Shown: positions 41,623 through 50,313, counted from the stretch's first letter. The stretch is DNA of 64,000 nucleotides from Dyadobacter sp. CY343 (GCF_021390335.1 NZ_JAJUXK010000001.1:1054001-1118000); one strand, 5' to 3'. The notes: a model not told the origin generated them from the letters alone. Translations and numbers: made by a program.

Positions 41623-43614
41623 TTAGTCGAAAAGCGGCCAGTTGATCCCGAAAGAAAATGCGCGGGCCAGACCGAGGTATTCGGGTGTTACAAAATATCC
41701 TTCCGGGAAAAGGTTAAAATTGCCTCCCTGGTTGAGATATGCCATTTTGAAAAACAAACGAACCCTTTTAATGCGGACATTCGCAAAAACGTCCACCACA
41801 ACATTCTGATCGAGCCGGTCGGTATTCTGTAAGTGAAACTGTTGTGTAACAGGCATATAAGCATCTGCCAGATAGGAAGAACGATATCGCGCCGACAGTC
41901 CCAGCTGAATGAAAAGCACTTTGGCATACACAAAATCAAATGTAGCCTCGCCGCTCGCAAAAACCGTCGGTACGCGCAGTACGTCCTTATTATCGTTCAA
42001 AGTGAGGTAACTCATTGCCGTGAAATTCCAGCGGTTGAGGTGAATACCTGAGTTGAAACCTACCCGCAGCAGTCGGAAACCGGCATTGAGCTGGCGCGGC
42101 GCGGCGGACGTGTCGTAGTAAATGAAATCGTTGATCTGGTGAATCTGTATTTCGGGCACGAACTGGATTTTCTTGGTTTTGAGCGGAAGCGACGCATAGA
42201 TCGTCTGCACTTTTGTAGGGTCAAAGTTATTTCGCCACTCAAAATGGTTACTCAAATACCGCTCTACCAGCAGGTCAGGCGCGGTTTGAATACTCTGAAA
42301 ACCTGCCTTTCCCCACTTCGTATTGAGCTCACCTTTAAGCCGGTACTCCACATTTTTGGCCAGGTTAAGATCCGCTTCGGCGGTAAGGTAGTTAGCAGAA
42401 TCTTTCAAATAGTAACCAGCCCAGGCGCCGATGATATTGTCAAATCTTAAACCGGTTCGGTAAGAAGTGTAAATGTCACCCACATCGTTGCCGAGCTGGC
42501 TCGCGCCCCGCATTCCGTAAAACCGCTGGCGAATGTAAGCACGGTAGTTGAAGCCCGAATAATATCCTTTGATACCCACCTTGTTGTCCAGGAGTTTGTA
42601 GTAAATATCCTGTCGCGTCTGGGTTGAATCGAATCTGAAGCGGGGATAAATGCCTCTTTGCAGTCCGCGTTCCAGGTCCAGGTCTGTGAACCGGTTGATC
42701 GTACTTTGGAAATCGGCCTGCTGAAAAAGCTGGAATCCGTTTGCGAGCCTGTATTGCTGGTACAAATGGAACACGTGCCGCCGTTCCCAGGAGTTGGCAT
42801 CGTCGCTGATCTTGGCAGCCCCGTCGTAGGAATATTTCTGCTTAACCCCCTCAATTTCATTGGGAATGATACCGCCCTGCTCGCGCACTTTCTGGTTCAT
42901 GTGCCGGTAATGCGCCAGGATCAGGTATTTTTTGTTTTTGGAAAAAAAGCTGGTGTGTAAAAGCAAAGTCCAGTTTTGGCCCAGCAATGCTTCCGAATTG
43001 ATCGTATTGGCAAAACCATATTGCTTATTGGAGGTAAACCGCTGGCCGCGAATCCCGAAATTGAAGCGGGAATGCACATTTTGCGTGTAAACGAAGGTAC
43101 CCATCGAAGTTTTGCGTCCCCCCGAAAGAAAGTCCAGCTCGGTATGCTGGGAGCGGGTATCGATGTATTTAACTTCTTCCTGCTTGATCGCGTAAGCGTC
43201 GTACGCACGAAAGCCCAGTTGCTGCCCAATATCTTCTCGGGGCTGATAAAGTAAGTTTCTGGTTGCAGTAACTGCATTACCCAGGTCCGCCAGCTTGCCC
43301 CAGGCTTTGTCCATCGGAAGCCACCTGTGGAAATTCGTCAAACCGGTATCTACCCGGTAACGCACCGAGTCGCGGTTGTTGAGGATATCATTTTCAAAGT
43401 AATGCAGGGTGGTGTGCGGGCCGTAGACATTCTTGGTACTATCGTCCAGGATCTGACCGCCACCCTGTGCTCCGCCGCCGCCGGTCCGTGACCCGGTGCC
43501 TCCGCCTCCGCCAGGCATTTGCATACCTCCGGGCATCCTTACCTGGGCGTTTGCCAGTGGTGCAAATAAAAAACATGTTAAGATCCACAGTGTGGCGTAA
43601 AAAACAATTCTCAT
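41623..43614 (-). CDS. Putative porin, Bacteroidota type
   Basis: A 663-residue outer-membrane barrel protein. After a signal peptide (MRIVFYATLWILTCFLFAPLANA) comes a low-complexity Gly/Met/Gln stretch (MPGGMQMPGGGGGTG), then TTLHYFENDILNNRDSVRYR, which opens the common putative-porin family, and many alternating strands ending in AFSFGINWPLFD with a terminal aromatic pattern. Transport selectivity is unknown. It lies 8 bases after lpxK and 21 bases before the nuclease gene, so all three are co-transcribed. Confidence 0.85.
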   Translation of the reverse strand: MRIVFYATLWILTCFLFAPLANAQVRMPGGMQMPGGGGGTGSRTGGGGAQGGGQILDDSTKNVYGPHTTLHYFENDILNNRDSVRYRVDTGLTNFHRWLPMDKAWGKLADLGNAVTATRNLLYQPREDIGQQLGFRAYDAYAIKQEEVKYIDTRSQHTELDFLSGGRKTSMGTFVYTQNVHSRFNFGIRGQRFTSNKQYGFANTINSEALLGQNWTLLLHTSFFSKNKKYLILAHYRHMNQKVREQGGIIPNEIEGVKQKYSYDGAAKISDDANSWERRHVFHLYQQYRLANGFQLFQQADFQSTINRFTDLDLERGLQRGIYPRFRFDSTQTRQDIYYKLLDNKVGIKGYYSGFNYRAYIRQRFYGMRGASQLGNDVGDIYTSYRTGLRFDNIIGAWAGYYLKDSANYLTAEADLNLAKNVEYRLKGELNTKWGKAGFQSIQTAPDLLVERYLSNHFEWRNNFDPTKVQTIYASLPLKTKKIQFVPEIQIHQINDFIYYDTSAAPRQLNAGFRLLRVGFNSGIHLNRWNFTAMSYLTLNDNKDVLRVPTVFASGEATFDFVYAKVLFIQLGLSARYRSSYLADAYMPVTQQFHLQNTDRLDQNVVVDVFANVRIKRVRLFFKMAYLNQGGNFNLFPEGYFVTPEYLGLARAFSFGINWPLFD

Positions 43615-43622
43615 AGAGGAAA

Positions 43623-44681
43623 CTATCGTGCTGCGGTATTTTGAAGTGCCTCAATGCGCGAACCGAACCAGGCATTGAAACGGTCGGTATCGCTGCCAAA
43701 ATGGACTGTTACGGGAATATAAGCAAATCGGTCAATATGTCCGGACTGCGCTACAAACGGCTTCAATTTGACCATATCCTTTTCAGTTGTTAATACAAAA
43801 GTACCGTTTTTTAAGTACTTAATCAGTTCTTCCACGTCTGCCGCCTTGTAATTATAGTGATCAGGGAAAAGCATCTGATCTAAAACGTGAAAGTGGGTGT
43901 CAACATATCTGATGAAGGGGCGTGGATCTGCAATTCCGGCGGCTATTTTAACATTCTTTAACTTCACAGGCGAGCCAGCGTAAGTCAAAGGTTCGGCATA
44001 ATCGGTTTTTGAGAAAAATACCGGTACGTTTTCGGAGGTATATTGATTGATCTGCTCCGTGATCTGTTTTCGTGTCAGCGCGTCGGGCTCGTGCGGACAT
44101 TTCGTTACAATTACTGCATCGGCCCGCTTGGCACCGTTCCGGTTTTCCCGCAATCTGCCGGCAGGAAAGGGGAGGTCTTTGTAGAATGGCCGATTGAAAT
44201 CATTCAGTAAAATATTAATATCCCGCCGGATCGCCCGGTGTTGAAACGCGTCGTCGAGCAGGATGATCCCGGCTTCGGGTCTTATTTCAGCCAGCCGGGC
44301 CGCACCCGCAGCGCGATCTTCACTTACCACAACGGTAACCGGCTTGTTTTTGAATTTATTATAGAATTGTAACGGTTCGTCCCCGATGGTTTCGGCAGTG
44401 GAATTATCGTCGGCCAGCAAAAAACCTTTCGTTTTCCGACCATACCCACGACTTAAAATTGCAATACGGTTCCGGGCAGAAAGCAGGTTCGCGAGGTACT
44501 CAGTTACAGGTGTTTTGCCCGTTCCGCCCACCGTAATATTGCCAATAGAAACAACGATCTGTGACGCTTTTCGAGAAGAAAATGAGCCGCGATCGTAAAG
44601 CTGGTTTCGCAGGTCCGTAACCAACCCATATACGCGCGAGAACGGGCTCAATGCTGTTTTTAACCACGGACGATCTTTCAT
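43623..44681 (-). CDS. lpxK: Tetraacyldisaccharide 4'-kinase
   Basis: A 352-residue inner-membrane-associated kinase of lipid A synthesis that phosphorylates the 4' position of the lipid A disaccharide. Walker A is at about residues 47-58 (GNITVGGTGKTP), followed by ILSRGYGRKTKGFLL, GDEPLQFYNKF, ILLDDAFQHRAIRRDINI and LPFPAGRLRENRNGAKRADAV, all diagnostic of LpxK. First gene of the lpxK-porin-nuclease unit, divergent from menC (69 bases). Confidence 0.97.
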   Translation of the reverse strand: MKDRPWLKTALSPFSRVYGLVTDLRNQLYDRGSFSSRKASQIVVSIGNITVGGTGKTPVTEYLANLLSARNRIAILSRGYGRKTKGFLLADDNSTAETIGDEPLQFYNKFKNKPVTVVVSEDRAAGAARLAEIRPEAGIILLDDAFQHRAIRRDINILLNDFNRPFYKDLPFPAGRLRENRNGAKRADAVIVTKCPHEPDALTRKQITEQINQYTSENVPVFFSKTDYAEPLTYAGSPVKLKNVKIAAGIADPRPFIRYVDTHFHVLDQMLFPDHYNYKAADVEELIKYLKNGTFVLTTEKDMVKLKPFVAQSGHIDRFAYIPVTVHFGSDTDRFNAWFGSRIEALQNTAAR

Positions 44682-44750
44682 ATAGGCTGCATAATTACAT
44701 ATTTTTTGTCTAATATTGTGCCCCTTTTAAATACCTGACACCACGTTCCC

Positions 44751-45833
44751 ATGCCGTTAAAAATTGTGTACAAACCCTGTACGCTTCATTTTCGTAAAGA
44801 AGCGGGTACCTCGCGGGGGATACTTACACAAAAAACTTCCTGGATACTGCAAGTTACAGATTCAGAGCAGCCTGGGTTGACCGGTTATGGTGAATGCGGC
44901 CCGCTTCCGGGTCTCAGTGTCGACGATCTGCCCGACTTCGAAACGCAGCTTATTGATGTCTGCGAACTTTTCAACAGCCTCGACCTCGACGTTTTTCCAT
45001 TTAATCTAGGCATTATCCTCGACCAGGTAGTGCCGCAGCATTTGCCTTCCATTCGGTTTGGCGTAGAAAGCGCTTTACTTGATATCATGAAAGGAGGCAA
45101 GCGTAAACCTTTCAAAAATGACTTTTCTGAGGGTAAAACGGGCGTGCTGATGAATGGGCTGATCTGGATGGGATCGTTCGACGATATGTTCGCGCAGGTA
45201 GAAGAGAAACTTTCGCAGGGTTTTACAACACTAAAAATGAAGGTAGGGGCGATCGATTTTGACAAGGAATGCCGCATTCTCGAATCAGTTCGCAGGCGCT
45301 ATAATAAAGACCAGATCACACTGCGCGTCGATGCAAACGGTGCTTTTAAGCCGGAAGATGTGGAGCAAAAATTAGCAGCACTTTCAGCTTTTGACCTGCA
45401 TTCTATCGAACAGCCGATTAAAGCTGGCCAGCATACATTAATGGCCACATTATGCCAAAATTCACCGGTCCCCGTCGCACTCGATGAAGAGCTGATAGGG
45501 GTATTTGATTACCGTGAAAAGTTTGCGCTGCTTAAAAAACTGAATCCGCCGTTTATCATTCTCAAACCTACATTACTTGGCGGTTTCCGGCACACGAGCG
45601 AGTGGATCGAGATCGCGAACCGTTTGCAAATCGGTTGGTGGATCACCTCCGCCCTTGAATCCAATATCGGACTTAACGCAATTGCGCAATACACAGCTGC
45701 CTTCAACAACCCGCTCCCACAAGGTTTAGGCACCGGCCAGTTGTATGTAAATAACTTCGAATCGCCGCTGGAAGTGCGCGAGGGATATCTGTATTATAAT
45801 GTGGAGAAGGGCTGGGAATTGCCGGCGTTATAA
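44751..45833 (+). CDS. menC: o-Succinylbenzoate synthase
   Basis: A 360-residue enolase-superfamily enzyme of menaquinone synthesis that dehydrates SHCHC to o-succinylbenzoate. The catalytic residues are in place: TLKMKVG (Lys pair), LRVDANGAF and HSIEQPI and ALDEELIG for Mg2+, and IILKPTLLGG with the second catalytic Lys. The C-terminal ALESNIGLNAIAQYTA is characteristic. Some family members also racemise N-acyl amino acids or dipeptides; absence of other men genes nearby leaves some doubt. Divergent from lpxK. Confidence 0.88.
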   Translation: MPLKIVYKPCTLHFRKEAGTSRGILTQKTSWILQVTDSEQPGLTGYGECGPLPGLSVDDLPDFETQLIDVCELFNSLDLDVFPFNLGIILDQVVPQHLPSIRFGVESALLDIMKGGKRKPFKNDFSEGKTGVLMNGLIWMGSFDDMFAQVEEKLSQGFTTLKMKVGAIDFDKECRILESVRRRYNKDQITLRVDANGAFKPEDVEQKLAALSAFDLHSIEQPIKAGQHTLMATLCQNSPVPVALDEELIGVFDYREKFALLKKLNPPFIILKPTLLGGFRHTSEWIEIANRLQIGWWITSALESNIGLNAIAQYTAAFNNPLPQGLGTGQLYVNNFESPLEVREGYLYYNVEKGWELPAL

Positions 45834-45840
45834 TTGGATT

Positions 45841-46003
45841 ACCCCCAACCCCCTGGGAGGGGGCTATTGATAACCATGGGCTTTTCGACTTGGATACCCC
45901 CAAACCCCCTGGGAGGGGGCTTTCAAAAAAGGACGAATTTTACTTTTAGCCCCTTTCAGGGGGTTGGGGTGAACCTTTAAGCCCCCTGAAAGGGGGTTGG
46001 GGG
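45841..46003. repeat. Four copies of a CCCCAACCCCCT-type palindromic repeat
   Basis: Copies at about 45841-45864 and 45896-45920 read CCCCCAACCCCCTGGGAGGGGGC; those at about 45948-45970 and 45980-46003 are inverted (GCCCCCTGAAAGGGGGTTGGGG). Each has a short palindromic CCCCCT..AGGGGG core. The block fills the gap between convergent menC and hemF and may act as a terminator. It resembles a repeat common in Bacteroidota genomes. Confidence 0.9.
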
Positions 46004-46016
46004 GTAAGGCTCAACG

Positions 46017-46934
46017 TCAAACCCAATCAATCCCTTTCTTCAAATAACTCAGCGTTTCTGCCTCAGCCGAGCCACTTTCCGGCGTAAAGTTATATTCCCA
46101 GTTGGCCTGTGGTGGCAAGCTCATCAATATCGATTCCGTGCGTCCGTTGGTTTCAAGACCAAACTTGGTACCGCGGTCCCAGACCAGATTAAACTCCACA
46201 TAACGGCCGCGGCGGAGGTATTGCCACTGTTTTTGTTGTTCGGTAAATGGATCGTTCCGGTGCTTTTTCATTAAAGATGTATACACCGGTGCAAACGTTT
46301 CTCCTACTTCTTTTACAAATGCGAAAAGTGCTTCTTTCGAAAGATTTTGCCCTTTTCCTTCCTCATTTGGTTTGAGATAATCAAAGAAAATACCACCAAT
46401 TCCCCGCGTTTCTGACCTGTGCGGGATATAAAAATAATCGTCCGCCCAGTTTTTGAATTCGGGATAAAATGACGGGTGATGCTTGTCGCAGGCGCTTTTA
46501 ATGCTTTGGTGAAAATGCCGTGCATCTGCTTCCACTACATAATGTGGCGTAAGATCAATGCCGCCGCCAAACCAGCACGTACCGTTGCTCAACTCAAAAT
46601 AGCGCACATTCATGTGAATGATCGGGACGTTGGGATTATGCGGGTGCATCACGATAGAAACGCCGGTGGCGGTAAAGTGGTAATCGTCGCCGGGATGCAG
46701 GTCCATTTGCTGTCGCAACCGGGGATGTACCTCGCCTTTAACACTCGAAAAATTAACGCCGCCCTTCTCGATCACATTGCCATTTTGAATCAGCCGCGTT
46801 CTGCCTCCGCCTCCGGAATGGTGTTCCCACAAATCCTCCTGAAACTTCGCAGCACCGTCGGTGGTCTCCAATGCATTGCAAATACCATCCTGTAACTCCC
46901 TAAAAAACGTCTCTATCTCTTCAACTTTCATCAT
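46017..46934 (-). CDS. hemF: Oxygen-dependent coproporphyrinogen III oxidase
   Basis: A 305-residue cytoplasmic haem-synthesis enzyme that oxidatively decarboxylates coproporphyrinogen III using O2. Family pieces are EDLWEHHSGGGGRTRLI, EKGGVNFSSVKGEVHPRL, VSIVMHPHNPNVPIIHMNVR, TCWFGGGIDLTPHYV, RGIGGIFFDYL, and the C-terminal RGRYVEFNLVWDRGTKFGL and SLPPQANWEY. Adjacent ATG codons at 46934 and 46931 make the exact start ambiguous by one residue. It implies an aerobic lifestyle. Confidence 0.97.
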   Translation of the reverse strand: MMKVEEIETFFRELQDGICNALETTDGAAKFQEDLWEHHSGGGGRTRLIQNGNVIEKGGVNFSSVKGEVHPRLRQQMDLHPGDDYHFTATGVSIVMHPHNPNVPIIHMNVRYFELSNGTCWFGGGIDLTPHYVVEADARHFHQSIKSACDKHHPSFYPEFKNWADDYFYIPHRSETRGIGGIFFDYLKPNEEGKGQNLSKEALFAFVKEVGETFAPVYTSLMKKHRNDPFTEQQKQWQYLRRGRYVEFNLVWDRGTKFGLETNGRTESILMSLPPQANWEYNFTPESGSAEAETLSYLKKGIDWV

Positions 46935-47007
46935 ATACTTACAATATCAATGCACAAAAGTAACAGAAAACTAAACTGCCTGACAGTAATGTGTGAGAAG
47001 GATAGGG

Positions 47008-47041
47008 TTGACACGCGTTACGTAACGTGTTACATTTGCGA
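47008..47041 (+). promoter_or_regulatory. higBA promoter with embedded palindromic operator
   Basis: A perfect Bacteroidota -7 box, TACATTTG (47031-47038), sits 20 bases after GTTG (47007-47010), a fair -33 box. Between them is a perfect 12-bp palindrome CGTTACGTAACG (47016-47027). Repressor bound there would cover the promoter, as expected for toxin-antitoxin autoregulation. The start of transcription would fall on or beside the ATG at 47042. Confidence 0.65.
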
Positions 47042-47320
47042 ATGATCAGAAGCATTGTCAGCAAACCTCTCAGACTGTTCTATCAGAAAGGGGACAGTTC
47101 GAAATTGCCGGCGTCCCAATTGAGTAAAATTGGGCTGATTTTGACATTGCTCGATGCTGCCAACATTGCGGAGGATATGGATTTTCCAGGATCGGGGCTG
47201 CACAAGCTTTCGGGCGAACTAAAAGAATTCTGGTCTGTTAAGGTCAATGCTAACTATCGTATTATTTTCCGGTTTGAAGGAAAAGACGTAACTGATGTGG
47301 ATTATCTGGACTATCATTAA
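47042..47320 (+). CDS. higB: HigB-type mRNA interferase toxin
   Basis: A 92-residue RelE/ParE-fold toxin (MIRSIVSKPLRLFYQKGDSS) with the HigB pattern DMDFPGSGLHKLSGELKEFW, SVKVNANYRIIFRFEG and the C-terminal DVDYLDYH. HigB proteins cut mRNA on the ribosome. The ATG at 47042 gives the standard family length; a GTG five codons upstream is a weaker option. The toxin gene comes before the antitoxin, as usual for higBA, with an 11-base gap. The -7 box ends only 3 bases before the ATG, so the message may be leaderless. Confidence 0.93.
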   Translation: MIRSIVSKPLRLFYQKGDSSKLPASQLSKIGLILTLLDAANIAEDMDFPGSGLHKLSGELKEFWSVKVNANYRIIFRFEGKDVTDVDYLDYH

Positions 47321-47331
47321 ATAGGGGAAGT

Positions 47332-47667
47332 ATGAGTGAGAATAACGTAAAAGGGCCTATGAAGATGCCGGTGCATCCCGGCCAGGTACTCAAAGATCTT
47401 TATCTTGAACCATTGGAATTAACAATAACAGATGCTGCGAAAGGTTTGGGTGTGACTCGTAAAACGCTTTCACAACTGGTTAACGGACATCACGCAGTAA
47501 CGCCTGATATGGCACTGCGCCTTGCAGAAGCATTCAATACTACGCCGCAATTGTGGCTAAACATGCAGCAAAATTATGATTTAAGACAGGCAGAAAATAA
47601 GGAGAAAAATTACAGCATCACGCATTTCTGGACTGCTGCAAAGTCTGGCAGCGCTCGTAGCGTCTAG
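47332..47667 (+). CDS. higA: HigA-type antitoxin, XRE-family HTH
   Basis: A 111-residue antitoxin and autorepressor. The HigA pattern is clear: MKMPVHPGQVLKDLYLEPLE, helix-turn-helix ITDAAKGLGVTRKTLSQLVN, GHHAVTPDMALRLAEAF and TTPQLWLNMQQNYDLRQA. The C-terminal tail (HFWTAAKSGSARSV) is longer than usual. It neutralises HigB by direct binding and probably represses at the palindrome 47016-47027. A good hairpin terminator follows. Confidence 0.93.
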   Translation: MSENNVKGPMKMPVHPGQVLKDLYLEPLELTITDAAKGLGVTRKTLSQLVNGHHAVTPDMALRLAEAFNTTPQLWLNMQQNYDLRQAENKEKNYSITHFWTAAKSGSARSV

Positions 47668-47691
47668 CGGCAAGTGTTTAAGGTCTAAAAC

Positions 47692-47719
47692 AAAAAAAGC
47701 GGAGCTATCTCCGCTTTTT
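47692..47719. terminator. Bidirectional terminator after higA
   Basis: Stem GCGGAG / CTCCGC with a CTAT loop, flanked by seven A on the left and five T on the right, so it can end higBA and the convergent PepSY-like gene. Confidence 0.85.
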
Positions 47720-47743
47720 GCATTTGTGCTATTTCAATCACGA

Positions 47744-48178
47744 TCAATCATCAATCCTTAAAAATGTTCCGCTCAGGTTGAATACCAGCTCTTTGCGATT
47801 GGAAAGTTTTACTTCCTGGGTTGTTTTGCTCTTTTCCCATTCAGTGATTACTTCGTCGGGATAATTGTCCTGCACGTATTCAAGCACTTTCAGCGGCACT
47901 ACGCTGTCAGGGATTCGTTCGTTACCCGGCGCGTCGACGCTGTAACATTCGCCCTGCCGGTCAAATTCCAGTTCGACCTGGTTATCCAAAATCACATCGT
48001 AGCTCGTCAGCAGATCGTCGCGGTCGCGTACTACGCGGGCAATACCGGCATCGGGGAAATGGGCTTCGATGAATTCAGTAGCTTGTGCAGGCAGATTGGT
48101 TTCGTTTACCACTTTTTCATTGTCACAGCCAGTAACCGCCAGTAAGATCAGTACAAAGTAAATCGGGAGTGCTTTCAT
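47744..48178 (-). CDS. PepSY-like periplasmic lipoprotein
   Basis: A 144-residue exported protein starting at ATG 48178 (MKALPIYFVLILLAVTGC, lipobox TGC). It carries two tandem PepSY-like/BLIP-like repeats: about residues 30-75 (ATEFIEAHFPDAGIARVVRD with strands) and 85-140 (PLKVLEYVQDNYPDEVITEW). Such proteins inhibit or bind proteases or other proteins in the periplasm; no specific partner is evident. The family is abundant in Bacteroidota. Confidence 0.8.
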   Translation of the reverse strand: MKALPIYFVLILLAVTGCDNEKVVNETNLPAQATEFIEAHFPDAGIARVVRDRDDLLTSYDVILDNQVELEFDRQGECYSVDAPGNERIPDSVVPLKVLEYVQDNYPDEVITEWEKSKTTQEVKLSNRKELVFNLSGTFLRIDD

Positions 48179-48281
48179 GATTCTTGTCAATTAAATAAAA
48201 CATTGCTTTCTCTCCCGACAACTCAAAAACATCATACCCCCACGCGCCCCATTCTTTTCCTGAATTTTTTATCATATTGTC

Positions 48282-49730
48282 TTATAAAAGCCTTTCAATT
48301 TCCGAAACAAGTTTATCGTCAGAAGGTCTTGGTGCGTTAGAATCGACGATCTTTCCCGATTTGTCAATCAGGAAATAGCGTGGAATGCTGGAAATCCGAT
48401 ATTGCTTTTTCAGGTCTGATTTGGAAGGCTGGATCAGTATGAAATTGTCGGGTGTATCGATACCATCTTTTTTTGAAGCCTTTTTCCAGGCGGCATTATT
48501 TTCGTCCATGGAAATATTTATAAATACCACATCTTTTCCTTCAAATCTCTTTTTGAGCGACTTCGCTGCCGGCGCTTCTGCCCGACAAGGCCCGCACCAG
48601 CTTGCCCAGAAATCTACATAAACGACTTTATTACGATGATTTTTAATTAATTCTTTCCAGGAAATATTTTCACCGCCAGCATTCACCAGATAGCCCGTCG
48701 CCGACTTTTTTGTTTCCAGAAAATCATACATTTCTTTAATATATTCTTTTAATAAAGGATCCTCCACGTCAGTTTGAAAACGTTTTGCGAGTGCCGGATT
48801 GGGTTTAGTTTCATTGAACATTCCACCCAGCTTGATCAGGTTATATAAAAGGTAATCACGCGTCTTTCCGTTGAATGTATTGCTGTAAATAGCATAAGCT
48901 TTTTCCGGCCCGACTTTGTCAGGATCGGCTACGTAATATTTGGCAAAAACCTGCGTGAGATAAGGGAATTCTGGATCAGAAAAACAGCTGTCACAGCTCA
49001 TCAGAGGCAATAATTCGTCGTGCAATGCCTTATTATCTGACAGGTACGCACTTACTTGAGAAGGTGATTTTTTATTAAAAGCAAACTGCGAAATCTTGTG
49101 TTGATAATAGAGGTTTTTTTCTAATATCTTCTTCTGCTGAATGCTGAAATCGTTTTTAGACGCATACTTTTCCAGGAACTGTACATTGTCTTCATATTCA
49201 CTTCTCAATACGGAATCTCTGGATTTAAAGTCCAGCTTCGCGAACCTCCGGTATCTCGCCAGGTCTGTAAGATCAAATTCACTAAGTCTCTTCTGTTTAG
49301 CCGCATACTTTTTCAATTCCTTGAATGCATTTAGTTCATAAGTCCGTTTAGCATTGCCGGCTATTTCAAAGTTAGAGATCATTGAATCTTTCGTAATCCG
49401 ATACTTTTCGCCGGGAATCAGATAAATATAATTCTTTGCTTTCCAGTGAAAATCTTTCAACAGGATAGGGCTGGATGAAATAATAGTCTCTTTAAAAACA
49501 GAATCTGCTTTCAATTTTTCCGGTGTATCCATGATACTAAGATTGAATAAGTGATCGGTATAGCCGAAAAAATATTGATCACCTCGTTTCGCATGAATTT
49601 CCAGGGCAATAACACTATCCCTTTGGATCAAGGGAGGCGCCGGTTCAGCTGGTTTCTTTTTGTCTTCTTTGTCAGCATTTTGTGAACAGGAAAACGATAG
49701 CAGGAAAAAAAGGAGTAGCAACTTTTTCAT
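48282..49730 (-). CDS. TlpA-like thiol-disulfide oxidoreductase lipoprotein
   Basis: A 482-residue exported protein. Lipoprotein signal MKKLLLLFFLLSFSC; a long helical/beta N-terminal region of DUF4369/thioredoxin-associated type; and a C-terminal thioredoxin fold with the redox motif FWASWCGPCRAEAP and the cis-Pro region SIPRYFLIDKSG. It probably reduces or oxidises cysteines of envelope proteins. It follows a BlaI-type repressor gene by 35 bases in the same direction and is probably controlled from the BlaI operator at 50147-50178. Confidence 0.9.
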   Translation of the reverse strand: MKKLLLLFFLLSFSCSQNADKEDKKKPAEPAPPLIQRDSVIALEIHAKRGDQYFFGYTDHLFNLSIMDTPEKLKADSVFKETIISSSPILLKDFHWKAKNYIYLIPGEKYRITKDSMISNFEIAGNAKRTYELNAFKELKKYAAKQKRLSEFDLTDLARYRRFAKLDFKSRDSVLRSEYEDNVQFLEKYASKNDFSIQQKKILEKNLYYQHKISQFAFNKKSPSQVSAYLSDNKALHDELLPLMSCDSCFSDPEFPYLTQVFAKYYVADPDKVGPEKAYAIYSNTFNGKTRDYLLYNLIKLGGMFNETKPNPALAKRFQTDVEDPLLKEYIKEMYDFLETKKSATGYLVNAGGENISWKELIKNHRNKVVYVDFWASWCGPCRAEAPAAKSLKKRFEGKDVVFINISMDENNAAWKKASKKDGIDTPDNFILIQPSKSDLKKQYRISSIPRYFLIDKSGKIVDSNAPRPSDDKLVSEIERLL

Positions 49731-49765
49731 CGTACAGGAATTTAATAGGGTTGGAACCAGATTAA

Positions 49766-50140
49766 TTATTCGCCTTTCTTCTTCGAAATTTCTGCATCAA
49801 TAATTCTTCTTAATTCTTCCAAATCTCTGGCAGTGAGATTAGTATCCCTCGCAAAAAAAGTACCAAATTGTGCAGCCGAGTTATTGAAAAAATTGCGGAT
49901 CAATCCATTCAAGTGCGACGAAAAATATTCCGTCTTGGCTACCAGCGCATAATATTGCCGCGAGTTTCCGTATAGGTTATAAGCGACGAACCCCTTTTCC
50001 TGCATTCTTTTAAGCAGCGTAATCACGGTCGTGGAAGCTGGTTTGGGATCCGGCAGCGCTTCGATCAGATCCTTCAAAAACACGTTTTCATGCTGCCAGA
50101 TCTGTTCCATAATTTGCTCTTCGGCTTTACTCAGGCTCAT
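49766..50140 (-). CDS. BlaI/MecI-family transcriptional repressor
   Basis: A 124-residue winged-helix repressor: LSKAEEQIMEQIWQHENVFL, then the recognition part STTVITLLKRMQEKGFVAY and the dimerisation helices at the C-terminus. The family is normally inactivated by a BlaR1-type M56 membrane protease encoded next to it; no such gene is present, the partner being a TlpA-like lipoprotein. It faces a TonB-dependent receptor gene across a 173-base region with two TACAnnTGTA operators, one of which overlaps its own -7 box, so autorepression is likely. Confidence 0.93.
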   Translation of the reverse strand: MSLSKAEEQIMEQIWQHENVFLKDLIEALPDPKPASTTVITLLKRMQEKGFVAYNLYGNSRQYYALVAKTEYFSSHLNGLIRNFFNNSAAQFGTFFARDTNLTARDLEELRRIIDAEISKKKGE

Positions 50141-50146
50141 TTTGCT

Positions 50147-50200
50147 CTACATTTGTAATGTGTACTCTACAAATGTAGATCAATATAAGTTTTTAACAAA
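50147..50200 (-). promoter_or_regulatory. BlaI-type operator dyad and blaI promoter
   Basis: CTACATTTGTA (50147-50157) and TACAAATGTAG (50168-50178) form a perfect 11-bp inverted repeat; each half is itself a TACAnnTGTA site, the core of BlaI/MecI operators. On the minus strand TACATTTG (50177-50170) is a perfect -7 box, 19 bases after TTTG (50200-50197), an ideal Bacteroidota promoter for the repressor. A second TACATTTG lies on the plus strand at 50148-50155. Confidence 0.8.
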
Positions 50201-50313
50201 TAATAATTTGAATAATAATATTGAAAATGTTGAGATAGTTTAACTCTCAAACAGGACAGTTAGTAACCGGACAGAAACTACTTTTGCACTTATATCTTTT
50301 GATCCGTTCCGTA

